Source of the DNA: Lentzea indica
Lineage (GTDB): Bacteria > Actinomycetota > Actinomycetes > Mycobacteriales > Pseudonocardiaceae
Reading direction: 5' to 3'
Assembly: GCF_012184385.1 (NCBI RefSeq)
Contig: NZ_VSRL01000010.1
Location: 18,168-82,167 of the forward strand
Length of the DNA stretch: 64,000 bases
A model generated the notes under the pieces. It saw nothing but the letters and a program-made list of their open reading frames with translations, ran no database searches and was not told where the DNA came from. Below, in pieces: positions 57,579-64,000 of this stretch (within the stretch, counting starts at the first letter, position 1; each line of letters opens with the position of its first letter). The position numbers and the translations under genes are program-made.

Positions 57579-60023
57579 GTGCAGTTGCCGTGGAGAGCCG
57601 CGCCCAGGGCCGCGCTGTCGAGTCCGCTCACGTTGCTGGTGAGCATCGCGACGACGTTGCTGCTGGGCTTCGTGGTGGCCGCGGCCGTGCTGCACTCCTC
57701 CTCCACGGGCAGCGCGGCTCTCGCCTACCAGCAGGGCCGGATGTGCCCGCATTCCGTGCACCCGTCACTGGACGGGGAAGGCCTGCCGTTGTCCACCGCC
57801 GTCACGATGGCGGCTCGCAGTGATCTCGGTGCCGCCTACACGCGAATCGGACGGCCGGACTTCACCGGGCTCGCCACCTACGGCCGGTTCGGCCATCGAC
57901 CGGACGCGTTGTCGCACCTGACCGTCGTCGAAGGCGGCGGCACCGGGTTGTGGGTGCCTCAGACGATCGCCACCGCCGCACGGGTTCGCGTTGGTGATCG
58001 GCTCACCGGGTCGCCGCTGGTGGTGAGCGCGATCTACGCCGACCTGGCGCATCCGGTGTCCGGCTGGTGGTGTTCGGAGGCGAAGACCGTCGTGCCGAAC
58101 CCGCTGGGCGGCGACGGCGCCAGCACGTCGGTGATCTGGGTGGCCCAGGCCTCCGATCTCGCGTTGCTGCCGCCGGAGTTCTCCTCGGACGCTTCGGTGT
58201 CGCTGCGGTACCCCACCGAGCCGCTCTCGACGCTCGCCGAGGCGGAGGCCTTGCGGGACAACGGGAACGCGCTCCTGACGTCACTGGGGCTGCCGCTGAC
58301 GCGGACGGACGTGCTGTCCGGCGCCATCACGGCGGCACGGACTTCGGAACGCAACGTGTCCTCCGCGCTGCTGCCGTTGGTGTTCATCAGCGTGCTGGTC
58401 GGGCTCGCGGGCGTGGGCACGGTGACCGTGCAATGGGCTCAGCGCCGGCATTCCGAGCTGCGGTTGCTGTGGGTGCGCGGGGCGAGCCCGCTCGCGCTCG
58501 GCTTCCGCGCGGTGCTGGAGCTCGGGCTGCCGCTGATTTTTGGTGGACTGCTGGGACTTGCTGCCGCACGGCTGTTGCTCCCGTTGTACGCGCCTGGGGG
58601 CGCTCTGGCTCCTGGGACGCTCTGGGTGGCGTTGGGCTTCGTGCTGGTCGTGGTCCTCCTGAGCCTGTCGGTCACCGTGCTGGTCGCGTCCTGGCGTACG
58701 CACCGGACGTTCCAGCGGCGGGCGCGGGCGTGGCGGCTCGCGGTGGTGCCGTGGGAGCTGGTCGTCGCGTCTCTGGCCGTGCTGGCGTGGGTTCGCCTGT
58801 CCCGCAACGGGTTGGGCACCACGGTGAAGACCGGCGAGCTGCCGCGCATCGACGTGGCGGCGCTGACGTTCCCGCTGCTCGTGGTGCTGGCGGCGGCTTT
58901 GCTGGCGACGCGGCTGCTGCGGTGGTCCCTGGGGTGGTCGCATCGCGTGCAGTGGTGGCAGGTCCCGGCCGCACAGCTGGCGTTGCGTCGCCTAGCGGCC
59001 GCCGCAGGTCCCGTGACCGGCGTGGTCCTGGTGGGCGTGCTGGCGGTCGGCACCATCGCGGTGGGCAGCGCGGTGGCGGGCGCTCAGCGGTCGTCGCTGG
59101 ACTCGAAGTCGGGCGTGTTCGTCGGCGCCAACAGCACGGTGCAGGTGTCGCAGGACGTCGCGCTCGGGCGGGTGGCGCTGCCGTCGTCGTTGCAGGGCAC
59201 CACGACTCTCGTCGGCATGAGCACGGGCGCGCTGGTCGTGGACCCGGCGACGTTCACCGACGCGGCGGTTCTGGACGACGCCGCCGAGGTGCGCTCGCTG
59301 ATCTCGGGTCTGCGTCGCACCGGCGACATCGCGCCCGCGTTGCGCATCGGCCGCGCGGCGAACCAGGAGATCCAGATCGCCGGGCTTCCCCTGCTGAAGC
59401 CGGTGGCGTCGCTGCCGTCGTTCCCGAAGCTCGGCACCCGAGGCTACGTCGTCGCCCGTGACTCGGTGCCCGCCGTCGAGCAGGTCGGTTCGTGGCACCT
59501 CTGGTCGTCGCTTCCGTTGTCCTCGCTGACTTCTTCGTTGCAGGCCGCCGGCATCCACTACACGAACGTCGCCGACCGCGCCCGTGTGCTCGACGGCCTG
59601 CCGTTCCTGACCGTCGAGTGGACCTTCGGCTTCGTCGCCGCGATCGGCGTCGTGCTGGCCGTGGTAGCCGCCGTGGCGTTGTTGCTGGCGATCGAAGTCC
59701 GCCGCCGCCAGAACGCCGTCTCCGGCGCGCTGTCGACCCGCATGGGCATGCGCCCGTCCGTGCTGTGGTCCAGCCACCTGCTCGAGGTGGGCACTTTGGC
59801 GTCGCTGGCTCTCGTGGTCGGCGCGCTGGCCTCGTTCGTGAGCGCCGGCGTGGCAGTGCCGCGCCTGGACCCCGCACCGTGGCTGAACCCGGCCCCTGTG
59901 CTGCCGGATCTGGTACCACTGCTGGGCACGATGGTGTCGGGTGGCCTGGTGGTCGTCGTCGTGGCGGCATGGCTTGCGTTGCGCGGTGTGAGAACCGCGC
60001 GGATGGGAGAGCTTCTCAGGTGA
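57579..60023 (+). CDS. ABC transporter permease, FtsX/MacB-like
   Basis: An 814-residue membrane protein. One helix lies near the N-terminus (LTLLVSIATTLLLGFVVAAA), followed by an extracytoplasmic domain, several helices around residues 265-380 and 400-490, and a final FtsX-type four-helix block (FGFVAAIGVVLAVVAAVALL, VGTLASLALVVGALASFVSA, MVSGGLVVVVVAAWLAL). This is the double-FtsX topology of large lipid or peptide exporter permeases. It overlaps the following ATPase gene by GTGA. Substrate unknown. Confidence 0.85.
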   Translation: MQLPWRAAPRAALSSPLTLLVSIATTLLLGFVVAAAVLHSSSTGSAALAYQQGRMCPHSVHPSLDGEGLPLSTAVTMAARSDLGAAYTRIGRPDFTGLATYGRFGHRPDALSHLTVVEGGGTGLWVPQTIATAARVRVGDRLTGSPLVVSAIYADLAHPVSGWWCSEAKTVVPNPLGGDGASTSVIWVAQASDLALLPPEFSSDASVSLRYPTEPLSTLAEAEALRDNGNALLTSLGLPLTRTDVLSGAITAARTSERNVSSALLPLVFISVLVGLAGVGTVTVQWAQRRHSELRLLWVRGASPLALGFRAVLELGLPLIFGGLLGLAAARLLLPLYAPGGALAPGTLWVALGFVLVVVLLSLSVTVLVASWRTHRTFQRRARAWRLAVVPWELVVASLAVLAWVRLSRNGLGTTVKTGELPRIDVAALTFPLLVVLAAALLATRLLRWSLGWSHRVQWWQVPAAQLALRRLAAAAGPVTGVVLVGVLAVGTIAVGSAVAGAQRSSLDSKSGVFVGANSTVQVSQDVALGRVALPSSLQGTTTLVGMSTGALVVDPATFTDAAVLDDAAEVRSLISGLRRTGDIAPALRIGRAANQEIQIAGLPLLKPVASLPSFPKLGTRGYVVARDSVPAVEQVGSWHLWSSLPLSSLTSSLQAAGIHYTNVADRARVLDGLPFLTVEWTFGFVAAIGVVLAVVAAVALLLAIEVRRRQNAVSGALSTRMGMRPSVLWSSHLLEVGTLASLALVVGALASFVSAGVAVPRLDPAPWLNPAPVLPDLVPLLGTMVSGGLVVVVVAAWLALRGVRTARMGELLR

Positions 60024-60619
60024 TCCGCGCTTGTGGCGTCGGGGTGTCCTACGGTTCCGTGCGCGCCGTCTCGGACGTGTCGCTTTCGATCGCGCCAGGA
60101 CTCACCGTGCTGTCCGGTCCCTCCGGCTCCGGCAAGTCGACGTTGCTGCGGGTGCTGTCGCTTGTGGAACGACCTTCCGCGGGCGAGGTGTTCGTCCGGG
60201 ACGTGCCGACCTCTTCTCTGTCGTGGTCGGACCTGCGTTTGTTGCGGCGCAAGGAGATCGCCGTCGTCTTCCAGAACCCCGCCGACAACCTGATCTCGCA
60301 CCTGACCGTGGGCGAGAACCTGCGTGCCGCTGGGGCAGCTGATCTGTCGTTGCTGGACCGCTTGGGATTGGACGGTTCCGGGACCTGGCGGATCGGCGCT
60401 TTGTCCGGCGGGCAACAACAACGGCTGGCGTTCGCGTGCGCACTGGCCTGCGGGGCTTCCGTCGTGGTCGCTGACGAACCGACCTCGCAGCTGGACGTCC
60501 GGTCGGCTGACCTCGTGCTGGAGACGCTTTCCTCGTTGCCGGTGCCCGCCGTGGTGGCGTCGCACGATCCACGGCTGGTCGAGCTGGCGGACCTGTGCAT
60601 CCCGCTGGCCGCGTCGTGA
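60020..60619 (+). CDS. ABC transporter ATP-binding protein (first of two)
   Basis: A 199-residue ATPase with Walker A GPSGSGKST, Q-loop VVFQNPADN, signature LSGGQQQRL, Walker B VVVADEPTSQLD and H-loop ASHD. GTG 60020 overlaps the permease stop (GTGA), so it is translationally coupled to it. It is a MacB/LolD-type ATPase and probably powers the upstream permease. Confidence 0.88.
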   Translation: MIRACGVGVSYGSVRAVSDVSLSIAPGLTVLSGPSGSGKSTLLRVLSLVERPSAGEVFVRDVPTSSLSWSDLRLLRRKEIAVVFQNPADNLISHLTVGENLRAAGAADLSLLDRLGLDGSGTWRIGALSGGQQQRLAFACALACGASVVVADEPTSQLDVRSADLVLETLSSLPVPAVVASHDPRLVELADLCIPLAAS

Positions 60620-61215
60620 TCCAGGCAACCGGTGTGCACCGGGCCTTCGGCGGCGTCTCCGTGCTGCGGGGCGTAGACCTTGCGGTGTCCGCTGGGGAGC
60701 TCGTGACGTTGAGCGGGCCTTCCGGTTCGGGAAAGACGGCGTTGCTGTCGTTGTTGTGCGGCTTCGACTTTCCGGACAGCGGGTCTGTGTCGCCTGGGGC
60801 CTCTTCCTGGTCGGCCTGCGCGGTGTTGCCCCAGTCGCTGGGACTGGCTACCGAGCTGACGCTGGAGGAGAACGTCGCTCTGCCGTTGCGACTCGCGGGG
60901 CGGGACGTCTCCGGTGTGGCCGACCTGTTGGAGGAACTGGGAATCGGAGCGCTGGGGGCGCGGTATCCGGGGCAGGTGTCGTTCGGGCAGCAGCAACGGG
61001 CGGCGCTGGCACGTGCTGTCGTGGCACGGCCTTCTGCTTTGCTCGCTGATGAGCCCACTGCGCATCTGGACGCTGTCAGTGCGGTCGCTGCTGTGGGGTT
61101 GTTGCGGCGGGTGGCGGATGAGGGTGCCGCGGTGTTGATCGCTACGCACCACGACGCGGTCCACGAGGTTGCCGATCGGGTGCTGGTGCTGGCCGATGGG
61201 CGAGTTAGGGGCTGA
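60616..61215 (+). CDS. ABC transporter ATP-binding protein (second of two)
   Basis: A 199-residue ATPase with Walker A GPSGSGKTA, Walker B ALLADEPTAHLD and H-loop ATHH. The signature is degenerate, VSFGQQQRAA instead of LSGGQQQR. GTG 60616 overlaps the previous stop (GTGA). Together with the first ATPase it may form a heterodimer with one normal and one weaker site on a single large permease. Confidence 0.85.
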   Translation: MIQATGVHRAFGGVSVLRGVDLAVSAGELVTLSGPSGSGKTALLSLLCGFDFPDSGSVSPGASSWSACAVLPQSLGLATELTLEENVALPLRLAGRDVSGVADLLEELGIGALGARYPGQVSFGQQQRAALARAVVARPSALLADEPTAHLDAVSAVAAVGLLRRVADEGAAVLIATHHDAVHEVADRVLVLADGRVRG

Positions 61216-61559
61216 CCCGGTGGTCCCGTTTGCGTTGGTGGGCGCCGGTTCCAGCGGGGTGGTCGCCTTCTGCGGTGTGGCGCGTTCCAGCGTGGTCGCT
61301 CAGGGTCCTGACGCGCGTGGTCATTTCATCGCCGCTTCGCGACGATCGCGATTGGGGCTGGTGGTTGCGTCATCACCGCGGATCAGATGGGTCGTGGTGG
61401 TCGGCTCGCTGCGCATCGCCGTTGTGGAAGAACCCCTGCGCCAGCCTGCCTGCGGTGCCGTGGCAGGTGCGCGACCCTCACAACCGCCGTCCACCCGCCA
61501 CCGCACCACACACCTGCCGCCACGGCGGGTGCTCGCGCCACCGCCACCTGCAGATCGCC
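61216..61559. other. 344-bp gap without a convincing gene
   Basis: Reading frames here are short or out of character, and none shows a known family. The stretch separates the plus-strand ABC operon from the minus-strand Lrp gene. The only structure seen is a hairpin-like 61511-61531 (9-base arms with one mismatch, 3-base loop), a possible weak terminator between converging genes. Confidence 0.4.
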
Positions 61560-62006
61560 TCAGACCGACGGCGGCCGATCCTCGTACGGCGTGGACAGCA
61601 CGACGGTCGTCCGCGTCGACACGTTCGCCGACTCGCGGATCTTCTGCAGCAGCTCCTCCAGCGCCGTCGGCGACGCGACCCGCACGCGCAGGACGTACGA
61701 GGCGTCGCCGGCCACCGAGTAGCAGGCCTCGATCTCCGACAGGTGCTCGAGGCGCTTCGGGTAGTCGTCGGGCTCGGACGGGTTGATCGGGAAGAGCGAG
61801 ATGAACGCGGACATCGGCAGACCGATCTCGGCGCCGTCCAGGCGGGCGGCGTAGCCCTTCACGATGCCGCGCTGCTCCAGGCGCTTCACGCGCTGGTGGA
61901 CGGCCGAGACGGACAGGCCCACGCGTTCGGCGAGGTCGGTGAAGCTGCACCGGCCGTCCGAGGCGAGTTCCTTCAGGATCGCTCTGTCGATCTGCTCGAG
62001 GGTCAA
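61560..62006 (-). CDS. Lrp/AsnC-family regulator
   Basis: A 148-residue feast/famine regulator. The N-terminal winged HTH reads LTLEQIDRAILKELASDGRC then SFTDLAERVGLSVSAVHQRVKRLE. The C-terminal AsnC ligand domain includes ACYSVAGDASYVLRVRVAS. The start is TTG 62006, which overlaps the aminopeptidase stop (TTGA), so its translation depends on the upstream gene. It probably responds to an amino acid and may control the linked peptidase. Confidence 0.88.
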   Translation of the reverse strand: MTLEQIDRAILKELASDGRCSFTDLAERVGLSVSAVHQRVKRLEQRGIVKGYAARLDGAEIGLPMSAFISLFPINPSEPDDYPKRLEHLSEIEACYSVAGDASYVLRVRVASPTALEELLQKIRESANVSTRTTVVLSTPYEDRPPSV

Positions 62007-63127
62007 AGCACCACCAGCTCGTGAGGTCGGTTGTTGAAGGACTCGACGCCGTTCTCGGTGGCGACGACGATGTCCTCGATGCGCGCGCCCCAGCGGCCGG
62101 GCAGGTAGATGCCGGGCTCGACGCTGAACGCCATGCCCGCTTCGAGCGGCAGCGCGTTGCCGCTGACGATGTAGGGCTCCTCGTGCACGTCCAGGCCGAT
62201 GCCGTGGCCGGTGCGGTGGACGAAGAACTCGCCGAAGCCGGCGTCGGCGATCACCGAGCGGGCGACGTTGTCGATCTCCTCGCACGTCACGCCGGGCTTC
62301 ACGGCCTCGACGGCGGCCTGCTGCGCGGCCTGCAGGACGGCGTAGGTGTCCCACACGTCGTCGTGGGACGGCTCACCCATCACGTAGGTGCGGGTCGAGT
62401 CGGAGTTGTAGCCCTCGGCGACCGGGCCGCCGATGTCGATGACGACGACCTCGCCGGCCTCGATCACGCGGTCGGAGTCGCGGTGGTGCGGGGAGGCGCC
62501 GTTCGGGCCGGAGCCGACGATCACGAAGTCGGCGACGGTGTGGCCTTCCTCGACGATCGCCGCGGCGATGTCACCGGCCACCTCGCGTTCGGTGCCGGCC
62601 GACGCCGCAGGAACTCGCCCATGCGCGCCGTGCACGCGGGTCATCGCGGCACCGGCCTTGCGCAGGGCGGCGATCTCCGCGGCGTCCTTGCGCATGCGCA
62701 GCTCGCGGATGATCGGGCCGGCCAGGCTCTGCGGCCCGCCGATGGCGTTGCCGAGCTTGATGGTGTGCAGGGCGGGCATCATGTCCGCCACGGCTGTCCT
62801 GCTGCCCTTGATCGCGGCCTTGACCAGCGCGTACGGGTCCTCGCCGTCGACCCACGTGACGACCTCGACGCCCAGCTCGTCGGTCGGGATGCCCGCGTAG
62901 CCCGGCTGCTCCAGCTTCGGCACGACCAGCGTCGGCGTGCCGCCCACGGGCAGCGCGAGACAGGTGAGGCGCTCGAACGAGTCGCCACCGGCACCGATCA
63001 GGTACCGCAGGTCCGAGCCGGGCGAGATGAGGAGGGCGTCGACGCCCGCCTGTCCGGCGGCTTCGGAGGCGCGGTCAAGCCGCGCACGCAGCGCGGACAC
63101 GTCGATGGGGCCGATGATCGTTGCCAT
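62003..63127 (-). CDS. M24-family Xaa-Pro aminopeptidase/dipeptidase
   Basis: A 374-residue metallopeptidase with a creatinase-like N-terminal domain (MATIIGPIDVSALRARLDRA) and a pita-bread domain. Metal ligands are visible in VVIDIGGPVAEGYNSDST (two Asp), HRTGHGIGLDVHEEP (His), FSVEPGIYLPG (Glu) and GARIEDIVV (Glu). It would remove N-terminal residues preceding proline from peptides in the cytoplasm. Residues around VHGAHGRVPAASAG look locally out of frame: the neighbouring frame reads ARMGEFLR, the expected family text. Two compensating one-base indels near 62605 and 62629 would explain this. Confidence 0.88.
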   Translation of the reverse strand: MATIIGPIDVSALRARLDRASEAAGQAGVDALLISPGSDLRYLIGAGGDSFERLTCLALPVGGTPTLVVPKLEQPGYAGIPTDELGVEVVTWVDGEDPYALVKAAIKGSRTAVADMMPALHTIKLGNAIGGPQSLAGPIIRELRMRKDAAEIAALRKAGAAMTRVHGAHGRVPAASAGTEREVAGDIAAAIVEEGHTVADFVIVGSGPNGASPHHRDSDRVIEAGEVVVIDIGGPVAEGYNSDSTRTYVMGEPSHDDVWDTYAVLQAAQQAAVEAVKPGVTCEEIDNVARSVIADAGFGEFFVHRTGHGIGLDVHEEPYIVSGNALPLEAGMAFSVEPGIYLPGRWGARIEDIVVATENGVESFNNRPHELVVL

Positions 63128-63155
63128 GGTCGAAAGCCTAGTAGCTTGTCCAACC

Positions 63156-64000
63156 GTGAGCTCTCCCCTGGTGCTGCTCGACTCCGCGAGCCTCTACTTC
63201 CGGTCGTACTACGCGCTGCCCGACTCGATGACCGCGCCCGACGGCACGCCGGTGAACGCCGTGCGCGGGTTCGTCGACACGGTCGCCCGCGTCATCACCG
63301 ACCGCCGCGCCGGCCGCCTCGTCGCCTGTCTCGACGCCGACTGGCGTCCCGAGTTCCGGGTGAAGGCGCTGCCGTCCTACAAGGCGCATCGGGTCGCCGA
63401 GGACGCGACCGACGGTTCCGAGGAGGTGCCCGACACCCTCACACCGCAGATCCCGATCATCCTCGACGTCCTCGACGCGGCCGGTATCTGCACCGGCGAG
63501 GCGGCGGGCCACGAGGCCGACGACGTGATCGGCGCGCTCGCTCACCGCGAACAGAAGTCACCCGTCGAGGTGGTCACCGGCGACCGCGACATGTTCCAGG
63601 TCGTGCGCTTCGAGCCCACGCCCGTGCACGTCGTCTACGTCGGCCGGGGCTGGAACAAAGCCGAGGTCCTCGGTCCCGAGGAACTGGCCGTCAAGTACTC
63701 GCTGCCCGTCGAGAACGCCGGCTCCGCGTACGCCGACATGTCCGTGCTGCGCGGCGACCCCTCCGACGGCCTGCCGGGCGTCGCGGGCATCGGTGAGAAG
63801 ACGGCCGCGAAGCTCATCACCGAGTTCGGCTCGCTCGACGCCTTGCTGAAGGCGGTGACCGACCCGATGGACCGCAAGCTCACGACCAAGGCCCGCAACT
63901 CGCTCATCGCGGCCGCGGACTACCTGGCCGTGGCACCCGTGGTCGTGCGCACCGCCCTCGACGCTCCGGTGGTGCTGGACCGCGACGACGAGGTGCCGCG
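63156..64000 (+). CDS. 5'-3' exonuclease (3' end outside window)
   Basis: The first 281 residues of a PolA-N/flap-type 5'-3' exonuclease. The PIN-like domain starts PLVLLDSASLYFRSYYALPD, and acidic metal-binding residues are in CLDADWRPEFR, EADDVIGAL and VVTGDRDMFQVV. The helix-hairpin-helix DNA-binding region is RGDPSDGLPGVAGIGEKTAA. Stand-alone actinobacterial copies of about 300 residues are usual, so only the tail is missing. The GTG start at 63156 is divergent from the aminopeptidase gene. Confidence 0.9.
   Translation, partial: MSSPLVLLDSASLYFRSYYALPDSMTAPDGTPVNAVRGFVDTVARVITDRRAGRLVACLDADWRPEFRVKALPSYKAHRVAEDATDGSEEVPDTLTPQIPIILDVLDAAGICTGEAAGHEADDVIGALAHREQKSPVEVVTGDRDMFQVVRFEPTPVHVVYVGRGWNKAEVLGPEELAVKYSLPVENAGSAYADMSVLRGDPSDGLPGVAGIGEKTAAKLITEFGSLDALLKAVTDPMDRKLTTKARNSLIAAADYLAVAPVVVRTALDAPVVLDRDDEVP

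Noticed and set aside
61216..61559. A small protein gene in the gap before the Lrp gene
   Set aside because: Open frames here either run through the antisense of the Lrp gene or lack a ribosome site, codon bias and any family likeness.
1..64000. tRNA or rRNA genes, insertion sequences and CRISPR arrays
   Set aside because: None was recognised by eye; a covariance-model scan would be needed to exclude a divergent tRNA.

Overview
The window is high-GC DNA with actinobacterial gene structure (GTG and TTG starts, ATGA/GTGA overlaps, large modular PKS genes, DUF222/HNH genes, LAL regulators, secreted chitinase). A member of the Pseudonocardiales or a related filamentous actinomycete fits best; the genus cannot be fixed from the sequence alone.

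Region 1 (about 420-36,706) is a type I polyketide gene cluster. Its left arm, on the minus strand, encodes a glycosyltransferase, a sugar aminotransferase, a cytochrome P450 and a frameshifted ferredoxin. This is the mycosamine-attachment and methyl-oxidation set known from polyene macrolides (compare AmphDI/DII/N/M or FscMI/MII/P/FE). A LAL-type LuxR regulator is divergent from that block. A second minus-strand operon holds a chorismatase, a short class II DAHP synthase and an MhpA-like FAD hydroxylase, which together look like an aromatic-starter pathway. From a shared control region with three 11-bp iterons, the PKS genes run rightward. The first has a CoA-ligase/dead-KR/ACP loading module plus module 1. 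The second carries modules 2-5 and is split by a one-base frameshift inside KR2. Domain reading predicts aryl-CH(OH)-CH2-CH=CH-CH=C(CH3)-CH(OH)-CH(R)-CO- at module 4. The PKS stops abruptly in the middle of the module 5 AT at about 36,706, beside a perfect inverted repeat, so the rest of the assembly line is missing. A hydroxybenzoate-type (not p-aminobenzoate) starter combined with mycosamine genes is the main novelty here.

Region 2 (36,771-45,457) is ordinary chromosome: a TenA/PqqC-like protein, a YiaA/B membrane protein, a CBM2-GH18 chitinase, an alpha/beta hydrolase, an MpaB-type oxygenase, an ankyrin/DUF6461 protein, a multi-domain GH29 alpha-L-fucosidase and a lipoprotein.

Region 3 (45,468-50,964) groups a TIR-TM-WD40 protein, a SLATT/DUF4231 membrane protein, a TIR/NDT-like TPR protein and a TerB-like protein. 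It resembles an immune or stress-signalling locus.

Region 4 (50,995-55,891) is a hydroxyproline-catabolic operon: XRE-cupin regulator, three-subunit D-hydroxyproline dehydrogenase (one subunit frameshifted), deaminase and 4-hydroxyproline 2-epimerase. A perfect palindrome lies between the regulator and the enzymes.

Region 5 (55,925-64,000) has an HTH protein, a VOC protein, an ABC exporter (one FtsX-like permease, two ATPases), an Lrp regulator coupled to an M24 aminopeptidase, and the start of a 5'-3' exonuclease gene.

Single-base indels in G/C runs break or locally shift at least four genes (about 444, 24,749, 52,888, and 62,605/62,629). This pattern looks more like sequence error than biology. 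No tRNA, rRNA, CRISPR array or insertion sequence was recognised.
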